In this document: in pieces, positions 17,787-27,100 of the stretch | Position numbering within the stretch: the stretch's first letter is position 1 | Layout: each line of letters begins with the position of its first letter | The notes under the pieces: generated by a model | Database searches by the model: none | Seen by the model: only the letters and a program-made list of their open reading frames with translations | Told to the model about the DNA's origin: nothing | Made by a program: the position numbers and the translations under genes | Assembly: GCF_038396755.1 (NCBI RefSeq) | Contig: NZ_CP149822.1 | Location: forward strand, 1,054,001 to 1,118,000 | Direction: 5' to 3' | Source: Chitinophaga pollutisoli | GTDB lineage: Bacteria > Bacteroidota > Bacteroidia > Chitinophagales > Chitinophagaceae | Length of the DNA stretch: 64,000 nucleotides

Positions 17787-19324
17787 TTATTTAATGGGTA
17801 AAAGTTCGTCGGGATAAGGCACCGGTTTCCCGGATTGAATATAGACCGGCATCTGCGCCTTTTGCCGCTTCAGCTGCGCGGTGAGGAGCCGGGCCATCTC
17901 CCTCGTTTTAGCGGGATTTTGCGCGGAAAGGTCATGTTCTTCCCTGATGTCGGTAGCGAGATGATAAAGTTCCAGTTTGCCGGGTTTCTCGAAATACACC
18001 AGCTTCCAATCGCCCTGGCGGATGGCGGTCATGAAGGAATTGTCTTCGCCGAGGTTGCCGCCGGCCCAGTTGTTGGGGTAATTCCATACGAGCGGGCGAT
18101 TGTTGTTCCGGAGGTTGGGGTTGCGGAGATACTTCACCATGCTCTGGCCGTCTACCTGCTGGAGGGTCCTGTACTTCTTCACACCTGCCATTTCGAGGAT
18201 CGTGGGATAAAAATCCTCGATGATCACGTATTGGCCGCTGACGCTTCCCGGGGCGGTTACCCCATTCCAGCGGACCATCATCGGCTCGCGGATGCCGCCT
18301 TCGTACATGGAGCCTTTCCCGCCCCTTAACGGCCAGTTTTGTGTGTTGTGCCCGCCTTCGCGGGGTGGATGCGAGTACCCGCCGTTGTCCGACATGAAGA
18401 TGACGATGGTATTATCGGTCAGTCCGTTTGTGTCGAGATAATCGAGCAATTGCCCGAGGCTCCTGTCCATCCCTTCCAGCAACGCAGCATAGGCGGCTTC
18501 CGGCCGGGGCAAGCCCTGGTCGAGGTAGTGCTGCATAAAGCGCGCGTCTTCCTGGAACGGGAGGTGTACGGCGTAGTGGCCCATGTACAGGAAGAAAGGC
18601 TGCTGCCGTTGCCGGGCCGTATCCATCGCCAGCATGGCTTCCAGGGTAAGCGCTTCGGTGAGGAATATATCTTTGCCGTAATACTTTTGCATACCCGGCA
18701 TATCGGCCTGTACGATGTATTTTTCGGGATTGAAGCCGAAGTCTTTCTCCCCGAAATACGACGCGGGATGACCGGCGGCGCTGCCCGCGATGTTTTTCAC
18801 GAAACCCAGGTTCAGCGGATCTTTACCGATGCTTTGGTACGTCCCGAAGTGGGCTTTTCCGCACATGATGGTATAATAACCGTTGTTTTTGAGGATTTGC
18901 GGCAGCGGCGTGGCGTATGCGCTCCGCTCCTGCTTTCCGTCGGGCGACAAACCGTTTACATTCCAGGCCGGCGGCTGGAGGAGGCTGTCTTTTGCGTCGG
19001 TGCTTTTATTGAAGGTGCTCGTCCAATTGGTAACGCGGTGGCTGGCGGCGTTCATGCCTGATAGCAGGCTAACGCGCGAGGGGTGCACACGGGCGTGGCG
19101 TAGGCGTTGGTGAACTTCATGCCTGTGCGCGCCAGGCGTTGCATATTGGGCGTGCGGAACTTCCGGTTGGCGGGCGTGATACTATCCCAGAAGGGTTCGG
19201 AGGTATCCTGCCAGCCCATATCGTCGACCAGGAAAAAAATAATATTGGGCCGGGACTTTTGCTGCGCCGCCGCGCCCTGCCACAGCAGGAAGCCCGCTGC
19301 GGCGGTGATGAGATATTTCTTCAT
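17787..19324 (-). pseudogene. Secreted type I sulfatase, frameshifted in the active-site motif
   Basis: Formylglycine-dependent sulfatase (S1 family), 512 residues once one base is restored. Signal peptide MKKYLITAAAGFLLWQGAAAQ, then RPNIIFFLVDDMGW with the metal-binding Asp pair (about residues 34-35). The maturation motif should be CTPSR (Cys about 80), but a run of four G on the + strand (19080-19083) has lost one base, so the frame changes inside this motif. Downstream, HYAVHLPF, IFMSDNGG and the GGKGSMYEGG tract are family hallmarks. It would remove sulfate from a sugar outside the cytoplasm. It overlaps the GH29 gene by ATGA and is the last gene of the SusC/SusD operon, suggesting a sulfated fucose-containing glycan as target. 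Confidence 0.85.
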
Positions 19325-20724
19325 TTCGGCTGGATTTCTTCGTTAAAATAAGCATTAAAAACCATCAACGCAGGCGTACCGCGATGGTGCATGATCCGCA
19401 GGCGCAGTGCCGCGGCCTTCACCGCCGGGAAAGTAGCGATATGCTTATGCCCCACGGCCGTTCCCGCGTATACCTTCTGCCAGCGGCCGCCGGTTTTGGC
19501 TTCCACGAAAAACGACAGGATGCGCTCGCCTTGCGTGATATCTTCCCCGATCATCACCTGGTTCACCAGGCGGGACGCGCCCAATCGGATTTCAGGAACT
19601 CCGCTACCCGGTACAAATGCGCCCAGTGGCGCGTCATAACGCGTGCGCACCGCCGCTCCGAATTCTTTCAGCCGTTTTGCATCCACCGCGGGCACCAGCC
19701 CCGCCGTATCGGGCGTCAGGCCCAGAATGAGGGTGGAATTACGGCCTACAGATTGTTCGTACATCCGCAACAAGTGATCGAGCGGGTACACGCTCCGGTC
19801 GTCCCCGGGTTCCCAGAACCATTCGTGCCGGCCGTTGTGGCCGCGCAAAGGCGCGTCAGACATGGCGGGCATCCAGTATTTGCCGGTACTGTCGCCGTGT
19901 TTGGCCAGGTGATAATTGTTGGCCGCGATCTCCGGGTAACGGGCGGTCAGCATACTGGGATAGGGAAAAGTGGACCAGCAGGGATAGCCGACAGTCCCGG
20001 TTTCGGAGCCGCCCCAGCGCGCGTCGGAACGTTGGCCATTCCAGTAAAACAGTGCGCCCGGCTGGTGCTTTTCAACAATGGACAAAACATCCGGCGCGCC
20101 ATCGGCCGGGTCAGAAGCGCCGCCGTCGAACCAGATTTCGAACAGCGGGCCGTAGCGCGTACAGAGCTCCTCCACCATCCCCTCTACCATCCGGTTGTAA
20201 TAATCCTGCCGGTTTTGGCGGAAAGCGTTATCCGCGCCCTGGACTTTAAAATCGTGCACGCCCATGAACGCATTCCAGCGGATGCCGATGTAAATCCCCG
20301 GGGCAATGCCGTATTTGCGGCAGGAAGCCACGAAATCGGCCACGATATCGGCTTTTCCGTTTTTCCATCGCAGGGCTTTGAGGCAGTAGGGGTTTACATC
20401 CGACTGGTACAGCGCAAAGCCGGTTTCGTGGGTAGCGGTAAGGATGGCGAAGCGCGCGCCGGCATCCTTTGCCGTTTTTACCCACTGATCGGTGTCGAGT
20501 TGGGAAGGATGGAAAATATTATAATCTGGAACAGGCGAGATGCGGTTGCCGCCCTGTCCGTATTGCCTGCCGTCGAATACATGCAGGTCGTAATGAAAAA
20601 CCATGCCCAGTTCCGCGCGTTGCCATGCCAGCTGCGCGGGAGCGGGCAGCGGCTGGGAGAATCCCGCCGCTGCCGTGGTGATCCCGGCGGCCAGCAGCAC
20701 CAGTTTATTTAGGATACCCGTCAT
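19321..20724 (-). CDS. Secreted alpha-L-fucosidase, GH29
   Basis: 467 residues from the ATG at 20724 with a signal peptide (GITTAAAGFSQ). GH29 features: MVFHYDLHVFDG near the start, FAILTATHETGFALY, and LFEIWFDGGASD with the probable nucleophile Asp. The C-terminal 130 residues form a discoidin-like beta domain. The WFDGG pattern resembles subfamily B fucosidases, which prefer alpha-1,3 or 1,4 linked fucose, but that is a weak clue. It overlaps the end of SusD by about 20 nt and the sulfatase start by four. An upstream ATG at 20757 is possible but would lengthen the leader. Confidence 0.85.
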   Translation of the reverse strand: MTGILNKLVLLAAGITTAAAGFSQPLPAPAQLAWQRAELGMVFHYDLHVFDGRQYGQGGNRISPVPDYNIFHPSQLDTDQWVKTAKDAGARFAILTATHETGFALYQSDVNPYCLKALRWKNGKADIVADFVASCRKYGIAPGIYIGIRWNAFMGVHDFKVQGADNAFRQNRQDYYNRMVEGMVEELCTRYGPLFEIWFDGGASDPADGAPDVLSIVEKHQPGALFYWNGQRSDARWGGSETGTVGYPCWSTFPYPSMLTARYPEIAANNYHLAKHGDSTGKYWMPAMSDAPLRGHNGRHEWFWEPGDDRSVYPLDHLLRMYEQSVGRNSTLILGLTPDTAGLVPAVDAKRLKEFGAAVRTRYDAPLGAFVPGSGVPEIRLGASRLVNQVMIGEDITQGERILSFFVEAKTGGRWQKVYAGTAVGHKHIATFPAVKAAALRLRIMHHRGTPALMVFNAYFNEEIQPK

Positions 20725-22165
20725 TTTGATCCAGTTTTTTATCCGCTTCGATCTCACGCTGCGGGATGGGATACAATACCTGCCAGTCTTTCGCGCTCAT
20801 GCCACGTGCCTGCGCCCCGGAAATGAATTTGCCGGCGCGGATGAGGTCTTCTCTCCTTTTGCCTTCTCCGAAAAACTCGCGCGCCCGTTCTGCCAGTATG
20901 AAATCGCGCAGCTGCTCTTTCGATGCATAATCCGCCAGTTCAATCTTACTGGCTTTTGCACGGCCGCGTATTTCATTCACAAGATCCACCGATTCCTGGG
21001 TGGGCCCGTTCCGTTCATTGAGCGCCTCCGCCCTGGCGAGCAGGATATCCGCATAACGCACCACCGGGATATCGTTCCCCATATCGGCCGATTGCCCCGC
21101 GGGATCGGGCACGAATTTAAACGAGCGCGCGTTGTTCAATGCCTGCCCGCCAGCGCTGCGGTTCATCTGGATGGTGACGCCGGAGGTATTGGTGTATTCG
21201 GTCAGGATCATTTTCAACCGTTCATCACCCGGCTCGAAGCTGTCCACGAAATTGGTATAAAGCCTGAATTGCGCGCCGAAGATGATCCAGTTGGACTGGA
21301 TGGGATATCCCGGCGGGAAGGTATGCGCCATCACGATATTGCCGAAGCCCGTTTGCCCCAGGCAGGGATACACGAAGATGTATTCATTATTATTTTCATT
21401 CTCCACCGCAAACAGCCGGTCCACGTTCCCGAAAAGACCGTACTGGTTCAGCTCACGTATTTCCTGCGCCGCGTCTGCACATTCCTTCCACATCTTTTTA
21501 TTGAGATAGAACTTGCACAGGATGGCCAATGCTGCGCCTTTCGTCGCTTTTCCGCGCAGCGCCTGTTTCGGCGGCAGATCCTGCGCGGCAGCCTTCAGCT
21601 CGTCGATGATGAACGCCGTCATCGCGGCGTCTGTAGCCCGCGTCATTTCCGGATCGATGTTTTTGGCGGTTGTGATCAGCGGCACCGGGCCGAAGAAATT
21701 GTACAGGTAAGCGTAGGCTGCCGCCCGTACGAACCGCGCTTCCGCCACCAACTCCTTCAATTTCCCGGCGGGCACGGCCGTGGCGGCGTCTTTGTTATCC
21801 AGCAGTACGTTGCTGTTGCGGATGGCGCGGAAGCCTTTGGACCAGGTGGAGTTGAAGAAGTCGTTGGTGGGGTTCCAGGTGAAGGTGATGAATTCCTTGG
21901 CGGAAGCCTCAAAGCCACCGCCGCTTTGCAGCATCACATCGGTACAGAATTCCCCGTAACAATACACATCGTTCCGGTTGGCGTAACCCGTAACCTGCAG
22001 TTCTGCATAAGCGCTGTTCAGCACCTTCTCGAAACCGTCCACGGAATTCCCGAACTGGGCGGGATCATATTCAGTATAAATATCTTCTTTCAGGAATTTC
22101 TTGCATCCGGATGCCGTGAGCAGGCAGGCGGCCGCAAAGTATATGATCGGTTTGGTCATTTTCAT
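20705..22165 (-). CDS. SusD/RagB-family surface glycan-binding lipoprotein
   Basis: 486 residues. Lipobox LLTASGCKK (Cys about 21) anchors it on the outer surface of the outer membrane. Helical TPR-like core with WSKGFRAIRNSNVLL, EARFVRAAAYAYLYNFFG and the ending FFGEGKRREDLIR, FYPIP-like LYPIPQREIEADKKLDQNDGY, which is typical of SusD_RagB. It binds the glycan and caps the SusC barrel. It sits 19 nt after SusC and overlaps GH29. Confidence 0.93.
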   Translation of the reverse strand: MKMTKPIIYFAAACLLTASGCKKFLKEDIYTEYDPAQFGNSVDGFEKVLNSAYAELQVTGYANRNDVYCYGEFCTDVMLQSGGGFEASAKEFITFTWNPTNDFFNSTWSKGFRAIRNSNVLLDNKDAATAVPAGKLKELVAEARFVRAAAYAYLYNFFGPVPLITTAKNIDPEMTRATDAAMTAFIIDELKAAAQDLPPKQALRGKATKGAALAILCKFYLNKKMWKECADAAQEIRELNQYGLFGNVDRLFAVENENNNEYIFVYPCLGQTGFGNIVMAHTFPPGYPIQSNWIIFGAQFRLYTNFVDSFEPGDERLKMILTEYTNTSGVTIQMNRSAGGQALNNARSFKFVPDPAGQSADMGNDIPVVRYADILLARAEALNERNGPTQESVDLVNEIRGRAKASKIELADYASKEQLRDFILAERAREFFGEGKRREDLIRAGKFISGAQARGMSAKDWQVLYPIPQREIEADKKLDQNDGYPK

Positions 22166-22184
22166 CGTTTAGCTTTTACGTGGA

Positions 22185-25100
22185 TTAAAAATTAAGCTTC
22201 ATGCCCAGGCGGTATACTTTCGCCAACGGATAGCTGTTCTGCGCCACACGGGCCACCGCATTGCGCGAGTTGGCGTCGGGGTCGTAGCCGTTGTAACCGG
22301 TAATGGTGAACAGGTTATCGCCCGCCACATAGGCGTTGATGCTTTTGATCGTTTTACCGGCGAGAGGGAAAGTGTAACCCAGCGTCAGCGTTTTCAGGCG
22401 AACGAACGATACGTCCTGCACGGTGTACGAATTCACGGAATACTGTCCGCCGTAGGTAGACGCGTTGATGCCGGAAGGATACCTGGCGCCGGGGTTTTCC
22501 GGCGTCCAGCGGTCGAGATAATACTCTGCCATATGATTCCGCTGGAAGTTGATCGGGTATAAGGATTCCACGATGTTGGCATCCAGCGCGTAAGCGTCGT
22601 GCACGCCCAGTACCAGCACGTTCAGGCTGAGTTTCTTGTAATTGAAGGTGTTATTGAAGCCCCAGGTCACCTTCGGCAGCGGACTGCCCAATACCACCCG
22701 GTCTTTCGGATCGATGGATTTGTTCCCATCCTGATCCCTGAATCGCGGCGATCCCGCTTTGGCGCCCGGCTGGCCGGAAGCCGCGGCCTCCTGGTCGGTC
22801 TGGAAGATCCCGTCCACTTCATACCCGTAATAGGAATAGATCGGCATTCCCGTTTGCACCAGCGCGAAGTTGGGCACGAAAGAGAAAGCACCCGTCAGCA
22901 GCTGCGGAATGAAATCGGGCAGGCGCGTTACTTCATTTTTCAGCAACGACAACGAAATACTGCTTTCCCAGCTGAAATCCTTTCCTTCCACATTGCGTGT
23001 ATTCAGCAGGAAGTCCATTCCTTTGTTCCGCACATTCCCGAAATTCACAACCTGCGAAGGGAAGCCGGTAAATGCGGGAACCGGTTTGCTGAAGAGCTGG
23101 TCTTTCGCATTCTTCACGTAAAATTCCAGCGACCCGCTGATCCTTCCGTTCAAAAATCCAAAATCGACGCCGGCGTTGTACTCCTCCGTGGTTTCCCAAC
23201 GCAGGGCCGTATTCGGCAAGCGGGCGGGCTCAACGCCCTGGTAGAGATTATCGCCGAACACCGCGCGGCCCGCGGCTTTGTAGGTCTGCAACGTCGCGAA
23301 ATTCCCGATATCCTGGTTGCCGATCTGCCCGTAACCGAATCGCAGCTTCAGGTTGGAAACCGCCTTCGCCGTTTGCATAAATGGCTCTTTATGGATGTTC
23401 CAGCCCACGGCCAGGGAAGGGAACAGCGCGTATTTATGCGCGTCGGAGAAACGTGATGTGCCATCCGACCGGAAAGAAGCCGTGAGCAAATATTTGTCCC
23501 GGTATTCGTAATTCAAGCGGCCGAGATAGGAATGCAGTTTGTTGGAGTTGCGGGAACTGCTGACGTTATCCCCGTTCACCCCGTCGCCGCTGCCCAGCAG
23601 GTAGGTATAAGTGATATCGGACAGGAACATGCGCGACGAGGCGCCGGCCGACGAACCGTCGTACCGCTCGGCAGTGGTGCCCACCAGGAGCGAAAGGTTG
23701 TGCCCGCCAATACGGCGGTCGTACCTGGCGAGGTATTCCATCAGCCAGTGCGTATTGTCGGCATAATCGATGGAACCGATCCCCCCGGCAGATTGCCCGA
23801 ACTGCGTGATGCGGCTGTTGTATGCATCCAGCCTGCCCGTGCTCAGGTCCGCTCCTACCCTGGCCGTGAGCGTAAGCCCGTTCACCGGCCGGTAGTTCGC
23901 ACTCAGCATGCCGTAGGTATTGTTCACGACGTTGCTCCGCGTGATGCCGTATATGATTGCCAGCGGGTTTTCCAGCGCGATCAGCGGGTTCTGGCGGTAG
24001 CGGCCGTTGGCGTCTTTAAGCGGTGAAATGGTGGGATCGAAATTGAGCGCGGTATTGATGGCGCCCGCGTTTTCGTTGATACCCGTTTGATTGTAGGCCT
24101 GGTTGCTTTTCGTCCGCGAAATATTCAACGCCAGCGTTACATCGATCTTTTCGGAAGGCGACAGGTCGTAATTCACCCGGGCGTTGTAACGCTCATAATT
24201 GGTATTCTTCAGGATGCCGTCCTGATTTAAATAACTCAGGCCCACGTAATATTTGTGGTTCTTCGCGCCGCCGTTGAACGACAGCTGGTGGTTTTGCGCC
24301 ATAGCCGTCTGGTAGATTTCATCCTGCCAGTCGGTGCCTTTGCCGATGGAATCGCGGAACCGCTGGGAGAATGGCTCCGCCTGTCCCTGGGCTACTGACA
24401 TTTCGTTCAGCACCTGCATGTATTCCGGCGCAGTCAGCAAGCGAATTTTCTTAGCCAGCTGCTGCATCCCCACATAGCCGTTATAGGAAATATTCATCTG
24501 CCCGGCCGCGCCTTTCTTGGTAGTGATCAGCACCACGCCGTTTGCCGCGCGCGAACCATAAATGGCCGCGGCGCTCGCGTCTTTCAACACCTGGATGGAT
24601 GCAATATCGTCCTGGCTCACGGAAGCGGGATCCACTCCCGGCATCCCGTCGACCACTACCAGCACGGCATTGCTGCTGTTGATAGAACCCGCGCCCCTCA
24701 CCCGGATGGCGACGCCGCCGCCCGGCGCCGAGCTCGACTGGCTCACATATACGCCTGCGGCCTTGCCGTTGAGCGCCTGCATGGCGTTGTTGTTGACACC
24801 TTGTGTGAGGTCTTTCTCCGAAACGATGGCCACGGAGCCGGTAATATCGCTTTTGCGCCGGGTGCCGTATCCTACCACTACCACTTCGTTGAGGGCAGAC
24901 AGGCTGCTTTTCATTTTAACGATGATAGAAGTGGAAGTGTTTGCCTTGAGGTTGTATCCCGACAAGGTTTGTGTTTCGAACCCCATCATGCTGACAATAA
25001 AAGCGTAGCTTCCCTCAACCGGAAGCCGCGGGAAGTTAAATACCCCCGCAGAATCTGTCTGAGTTCCCGACGTGAGGTTGGTGAGGCTGTTTTTCGCCAG

Positions 25101-25250
25101 TATGTTCACGAAGGGCATCGGGTTGCCTGATTCGTCGCGCACGACGCCTTTCACCCTTCCGGTGTTCACCTGCGCGGAAGTGGCGGTTCCGCAGAGCAGG
25201 CAGGCCATTACGGCGAGCAGGTAGGTTGATAAAACTTTCATCTTTTTCAT
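22185..25250 (-). CDS. SusC/RagA TonB-linked outer-membrane protein, no STN domain
   Basis: 1021 residues from the ATG at 25250. Signal peptide (MKKMKVLSTYLLAVMACLLC to TSAQ) is followed directly by a carboxypeptidase-like domain (GVVRDESGNPMPFVNILAKN), then VVVGYGTRRKSDITGSV, the plug with RVRGAGSINSSNAVLVVVDG and YGSRAANGVVLITTKKG, and a 22-strand type barrel ending KVYRLGMKLNF. Unlike the other two complete SusC in the window it lacks an STN domain, although an ECF/FecR pair lies directly upstream. It should import fucose-containing fragments together with SusD. Confidence 0.95.
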   Translation of the reverse strand: MKKMKVLSTYLLAVMACLLCGTATSAQVNTGRVKGVVRDESGNPMPFVNILAKNSLTNLTSGTQTDSAGVFNFPRLPVEGSYAFIVSMMGFETQTLSGYNLKANTSTSIIVKMKSSLSALNEVVVVGYGTRRKSDITGSVAIVSEKDLTQGVNNNAMQALNGKAAGVYVSQSSSAPGGGVAIRVRGAGSINSSNAVLVVVDGMPGVDPASVSQDDIASIQVLKDASAAAIYGSRAANGVVLITTKKGAAGQMNISYNGYVGMQQLAKKIRLLTAPEYMQVLNEMSVAQGQAEPFSQRFRDSIGKGTDWQDEIYQTAMAQNHQLSFNGGAKNHKYYVGLSYLNQDGILKNTNYERYNARVNYDLSPSEKIDVTLALNISRTKSNQAYNQTGINENAGAINTALNFDPTISPLKDANGRYRQNPLIALENPLAIIYGITRSNVVNNTYGMLSANYRPVNGLTLTARVGADLSTGRLDAYNSRITQFGQSAGGIGSIDYADNTHWLMEYLARYDRRIGGHNLSLLVGTTAERYDGSSAGASSRMFLSDITYTYLLGSGDGVNGDNVSSSRNSNKLHSYLGRLNYEYRDKYLLTASFRSDGTSRFSDAHKYALFPSLAVGWNIHKEPFMQTAKAVSNLKLRFGYGQIGNQDIGNFATLQTYKAAGRAVFGDNLYQGVEPARLPNTALRWETTEEYNAGVDFGFLNGRISGSLEFYVKNAKDQLFSKPVPAFTGFPSQVVNFGNVRNKGMDFLLNTRNVEGKDFSWESSISLSLLKNEVTRLPDFIPQLLTGAFSFVPNFALVQTGMPIYSYYGYEVDGIFQTDQEAAASGQPGAKAGSPRFRDQDGNKSIDPKDRVVLGSPLPKVTWGFNNTFNYKKLSLNVLVLGVHDAYALDANIVESLYPINFQRNHMAEYYLDRWTPENPGARYPSGINASTYGGQYSVNSYTVQDVSFVRLKTLTLGYTFPLAGKTIKSINAYVAGDNLFTITGYNGYDPDANSRNAVARVAQNSYPLAKVYRLGMKLNF

Positions 25251-25355
25251 TGAGTGGATTTTAACGATAAGCGGACATAGCAATCCCCGAACGCTCCGCG
25301 GGCGCTCTGAAGGAGTAGCATCGGCATTAAGAAAAAAGAAAACGCGTCTCTCTGT

Positions 25356-26381
25356 CTATTTTGATTTGATAATAAACCCTTTTTTGTTTTTCGTTACGAT
25401 CAGGTTGTTCAGCATGGTGATATCGCGCAGGATGTTATCCAGCGAATCAGACTGGTCGATTTTCCCGATGAAGCTCATGCCCTGCAAGTCGGCGGGATTG
25501 TAATAAATCCGCACGTCGTAAATGGCGGATAGTTGATCGAATACCTGCGACAGCCCCTGGTTCTCGAACATGTACCAGCTGTTCCTGGCCGCATCTGCTG
25601 CTGCATCCCTGCTGTTTCCGCCGGCTGCGGGCTTCGTGGCCGGCAACTTTCTGTGCAGTGATACGCCCAGCTCCCGGCTGTAGGAAAACTCGTCGCCCGG
25701 CAGCAGGATGTAATCCTGGTCTAGGCGGGCCAGCGTGGTGTCGGTGGCTTTAATCATCACTTTACCTTCCAGGAGCACAACGTTCGTAGCCTGGCCGCCG
25801 GGTTCGGCGGAGACTTTGAACTTTGTGCCGAGGGCAGTGACGGCCATTCCATTGACATGCACGGAGAAGGGCATTTCCGCATTACCCCGGGTCGTGAAAA
25901 CGGCTTCGCCATTCAGGTAGATATCACGCCGTCCGTTGGCGAATGCAGGATCGTACCGGATACCCGACCCCGGTTGCAGGGCAGCGGACGAGCTGTCTTC
26001 CAGCAAGTGCAGCAGTATGTCTTTCCCGTTATTAAAAACGACGCGCATGTCTTCTGCGATGAAAACGGTGGCCGGTTGCTGTTTGTGACCCATGAAATAC
26101 CAGGCTCCCGCCATTGCGCCGGCGATCAGTGCCGCTACCGCCAGTTTCCTGTACAGCGGTACCACACGGCGCACCGGTACGGGTTGAACGTCTTGCCAAA
26201 CTTCCTGCCAGTAAGTTTCCGTTTTACCTGCATTTCCAGCGGATTCCGCCCATTCCTGCGAAGGAAGGAAATCGTCCGCAGCCCCGGGGTTATTTTCCAG
26301 GTAATCGCTCACCGCCAGCGCTTCCGCGGCGGTGCATTCTCCCCTGAAAAACCTGTCAATCTGTTCTCTGGAAATATTCAT
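25356..26381 (-). CDS. FecR-family anti-sigma factor
   Basis: 341 residues: cytoplasmic N-terminal sigma-binding part (MNISREQIDRFFRGECTAAE), one membrane helix (KLAVAALIAGAMAGAWYFMG, about 88-108), FecR domain (LNGEAVFTTRG, GTKFKVSAEPGGQATNVVLL, about 110-235) and C-terminal DUF4974-type domain (WYMFENQGLSQVFDQLSAIYDVRI and IDQSDSLDNILRDITMLN). It should hold the adjacent sigma factor inactive until signalled. The start overlaps the sigma stop (ATGA), so both are made in equal amounts. The usual partner, an STN domain, is missing from the SusC that follows. Confidence 0.93.
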   Translation of the reverse strand: MNISREQIDRFFRGECTAAEALAVSDYLENNPGAADDFLPSQEWAESAGNAGKTETYWQEVWQDVQPVPVRRVVPLYRKLAVAALIAGAMAGAWYFMGHKQQPATVFIAEDMRVVFNNGKDILLHLLEDSSSAALQPGSGIRYDPAFANGRRDIYLNGEAVFTTRGNAEMPFSVHVNGMAVTALGTKFKVSAEPGGQATNVVLLEGKVMIKATDTTLARLDQDYILLPGDEFSYSRELGVSLHRKLPATKPAAGGNSRDAAADAARNSWYMFENQGLSQVFDQLSAIYDVRIYYNPADLQGMSFIGKIDQSDSLDNILRDITMLNNLIVTKNKKGFIIKSK

Positions 26382-26989
26382 GCTAACAAGTAATACGATC
26401 CGGAAAGGAAAATCCCTCCGGCCATGAAAAAAATAATGGAAAAATGTTGAAGATGCTTCCTTAAAGCACTGACTGCCTTTGCAATATGATTTTCGACCGC
26501 TTTTGCCGTGATGTTCATCTCAGCGGCTATTTCCTTGTGGGAATAGCCTTGTATTTTATGCAAAAGGAAAGCCTGCCTGCGCGCGCGGGGCATGGTATCG
26601 AGCACCTGGTGGAGGCGCCTTTCGAGATCCCAAGCAGGCTGCTTCGGAGAGGGCGTTTCCTGTTCCGGCATTACGGAAGGGTATACCAGCACCTGCTTTT
26701 TGCGAAGAAAATCGATGTAAACGGTTTTTGCGATGTTAAAAAGATGCTGATCGATCGTATAGTCGCCGTTCATGGAATGACGGTATTGCCAGAGGCGCAG
26801 AAAAGTCGTTTGCAGGAGGTCGCGGGCATCTTCTTCCGATTCCGTCTTCTTCATGAAATATCGGAAAACCTTATCCCGGAATTGCTGAAATACCGCATTG
26901 AATGCCGTCTCGTTACCTTGCTTTATGGATTTGACAAGTTCCAACACGGGAATGAAATTAGTATAAATTCCCTCAGTTATGTAATACAT
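26378..26989 (-). CDS. ECF RNA polymerase sigma factor
   Basis: 203 residues. Region 2 (AFNAVFQQFRDKVFRYF; DARDLLQTTFLRLWQYR) and region 4 (MPRARRQAFLLHKIQGYSHK, EIAAEMNITAKAVENHIAKA) are both clear. A hydrophobic tail (FSIIFFMAGGIFLSGSYYLLA) follows region 4, an ending seen in many Bacteroidota ECF factors of this type. It heads the operon sigma, FecR, SusC, SusD, GH29, sulfatase and probably controls it. A terminator at 27050 separates it from the fucose catabolic operon upstream. Confidence 0.93.
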   Translation of the reverse strand: MYYITEGIYTNFIPVLELVKSIKQGNETAFNAVFQQFRDKVFRYFMKKTESEEDARDLLQTTFLRLWQYRHSMNGDYTIDQHLFNIAKTVYIDFLRKKQVLVYPSVMPEQETPSPKQPAWDLERRLHQVLDTMPRARRQAFLLHKIQGYSHKEIAAEMNITAKAVENHIAKAVSALRKHLQHFSIIFFMAGGIFLSGSYYLLA

Positions 26990-27049
26990 ATTCCGGGAAT
27001 TTCAGCAAATGCGGCCATCCCGGCGGATTCCAAACCTTCAGAAAACGAA

Positions 27050-27073
27050 CCGGCCCCGCAATTGCGGAGCCGG
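27050..27073 (-). terminator. Terminator of the fucose catabolic operon
   Basis: CCGGCTCCGC and GCGGGGCCGG form an imperfect stem (one mismatch) around AATT on the minus strand, followed by TTCGTTTT. It lies 28 nt past the mutarotase stop and before the ECF gene. Confidence 0.7.
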
Positions 27074-27100
27074 CGATAAAATTAATTTTACACATGACGT

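Noticed and set aside
1..19324. Programmed frameshifting as a common cause of all six broken genes
   Set aside because: Only two sites fit a -1 slip pattern. Two of the others need a +1 change and two lack any canonical site, so length errors are simpler.
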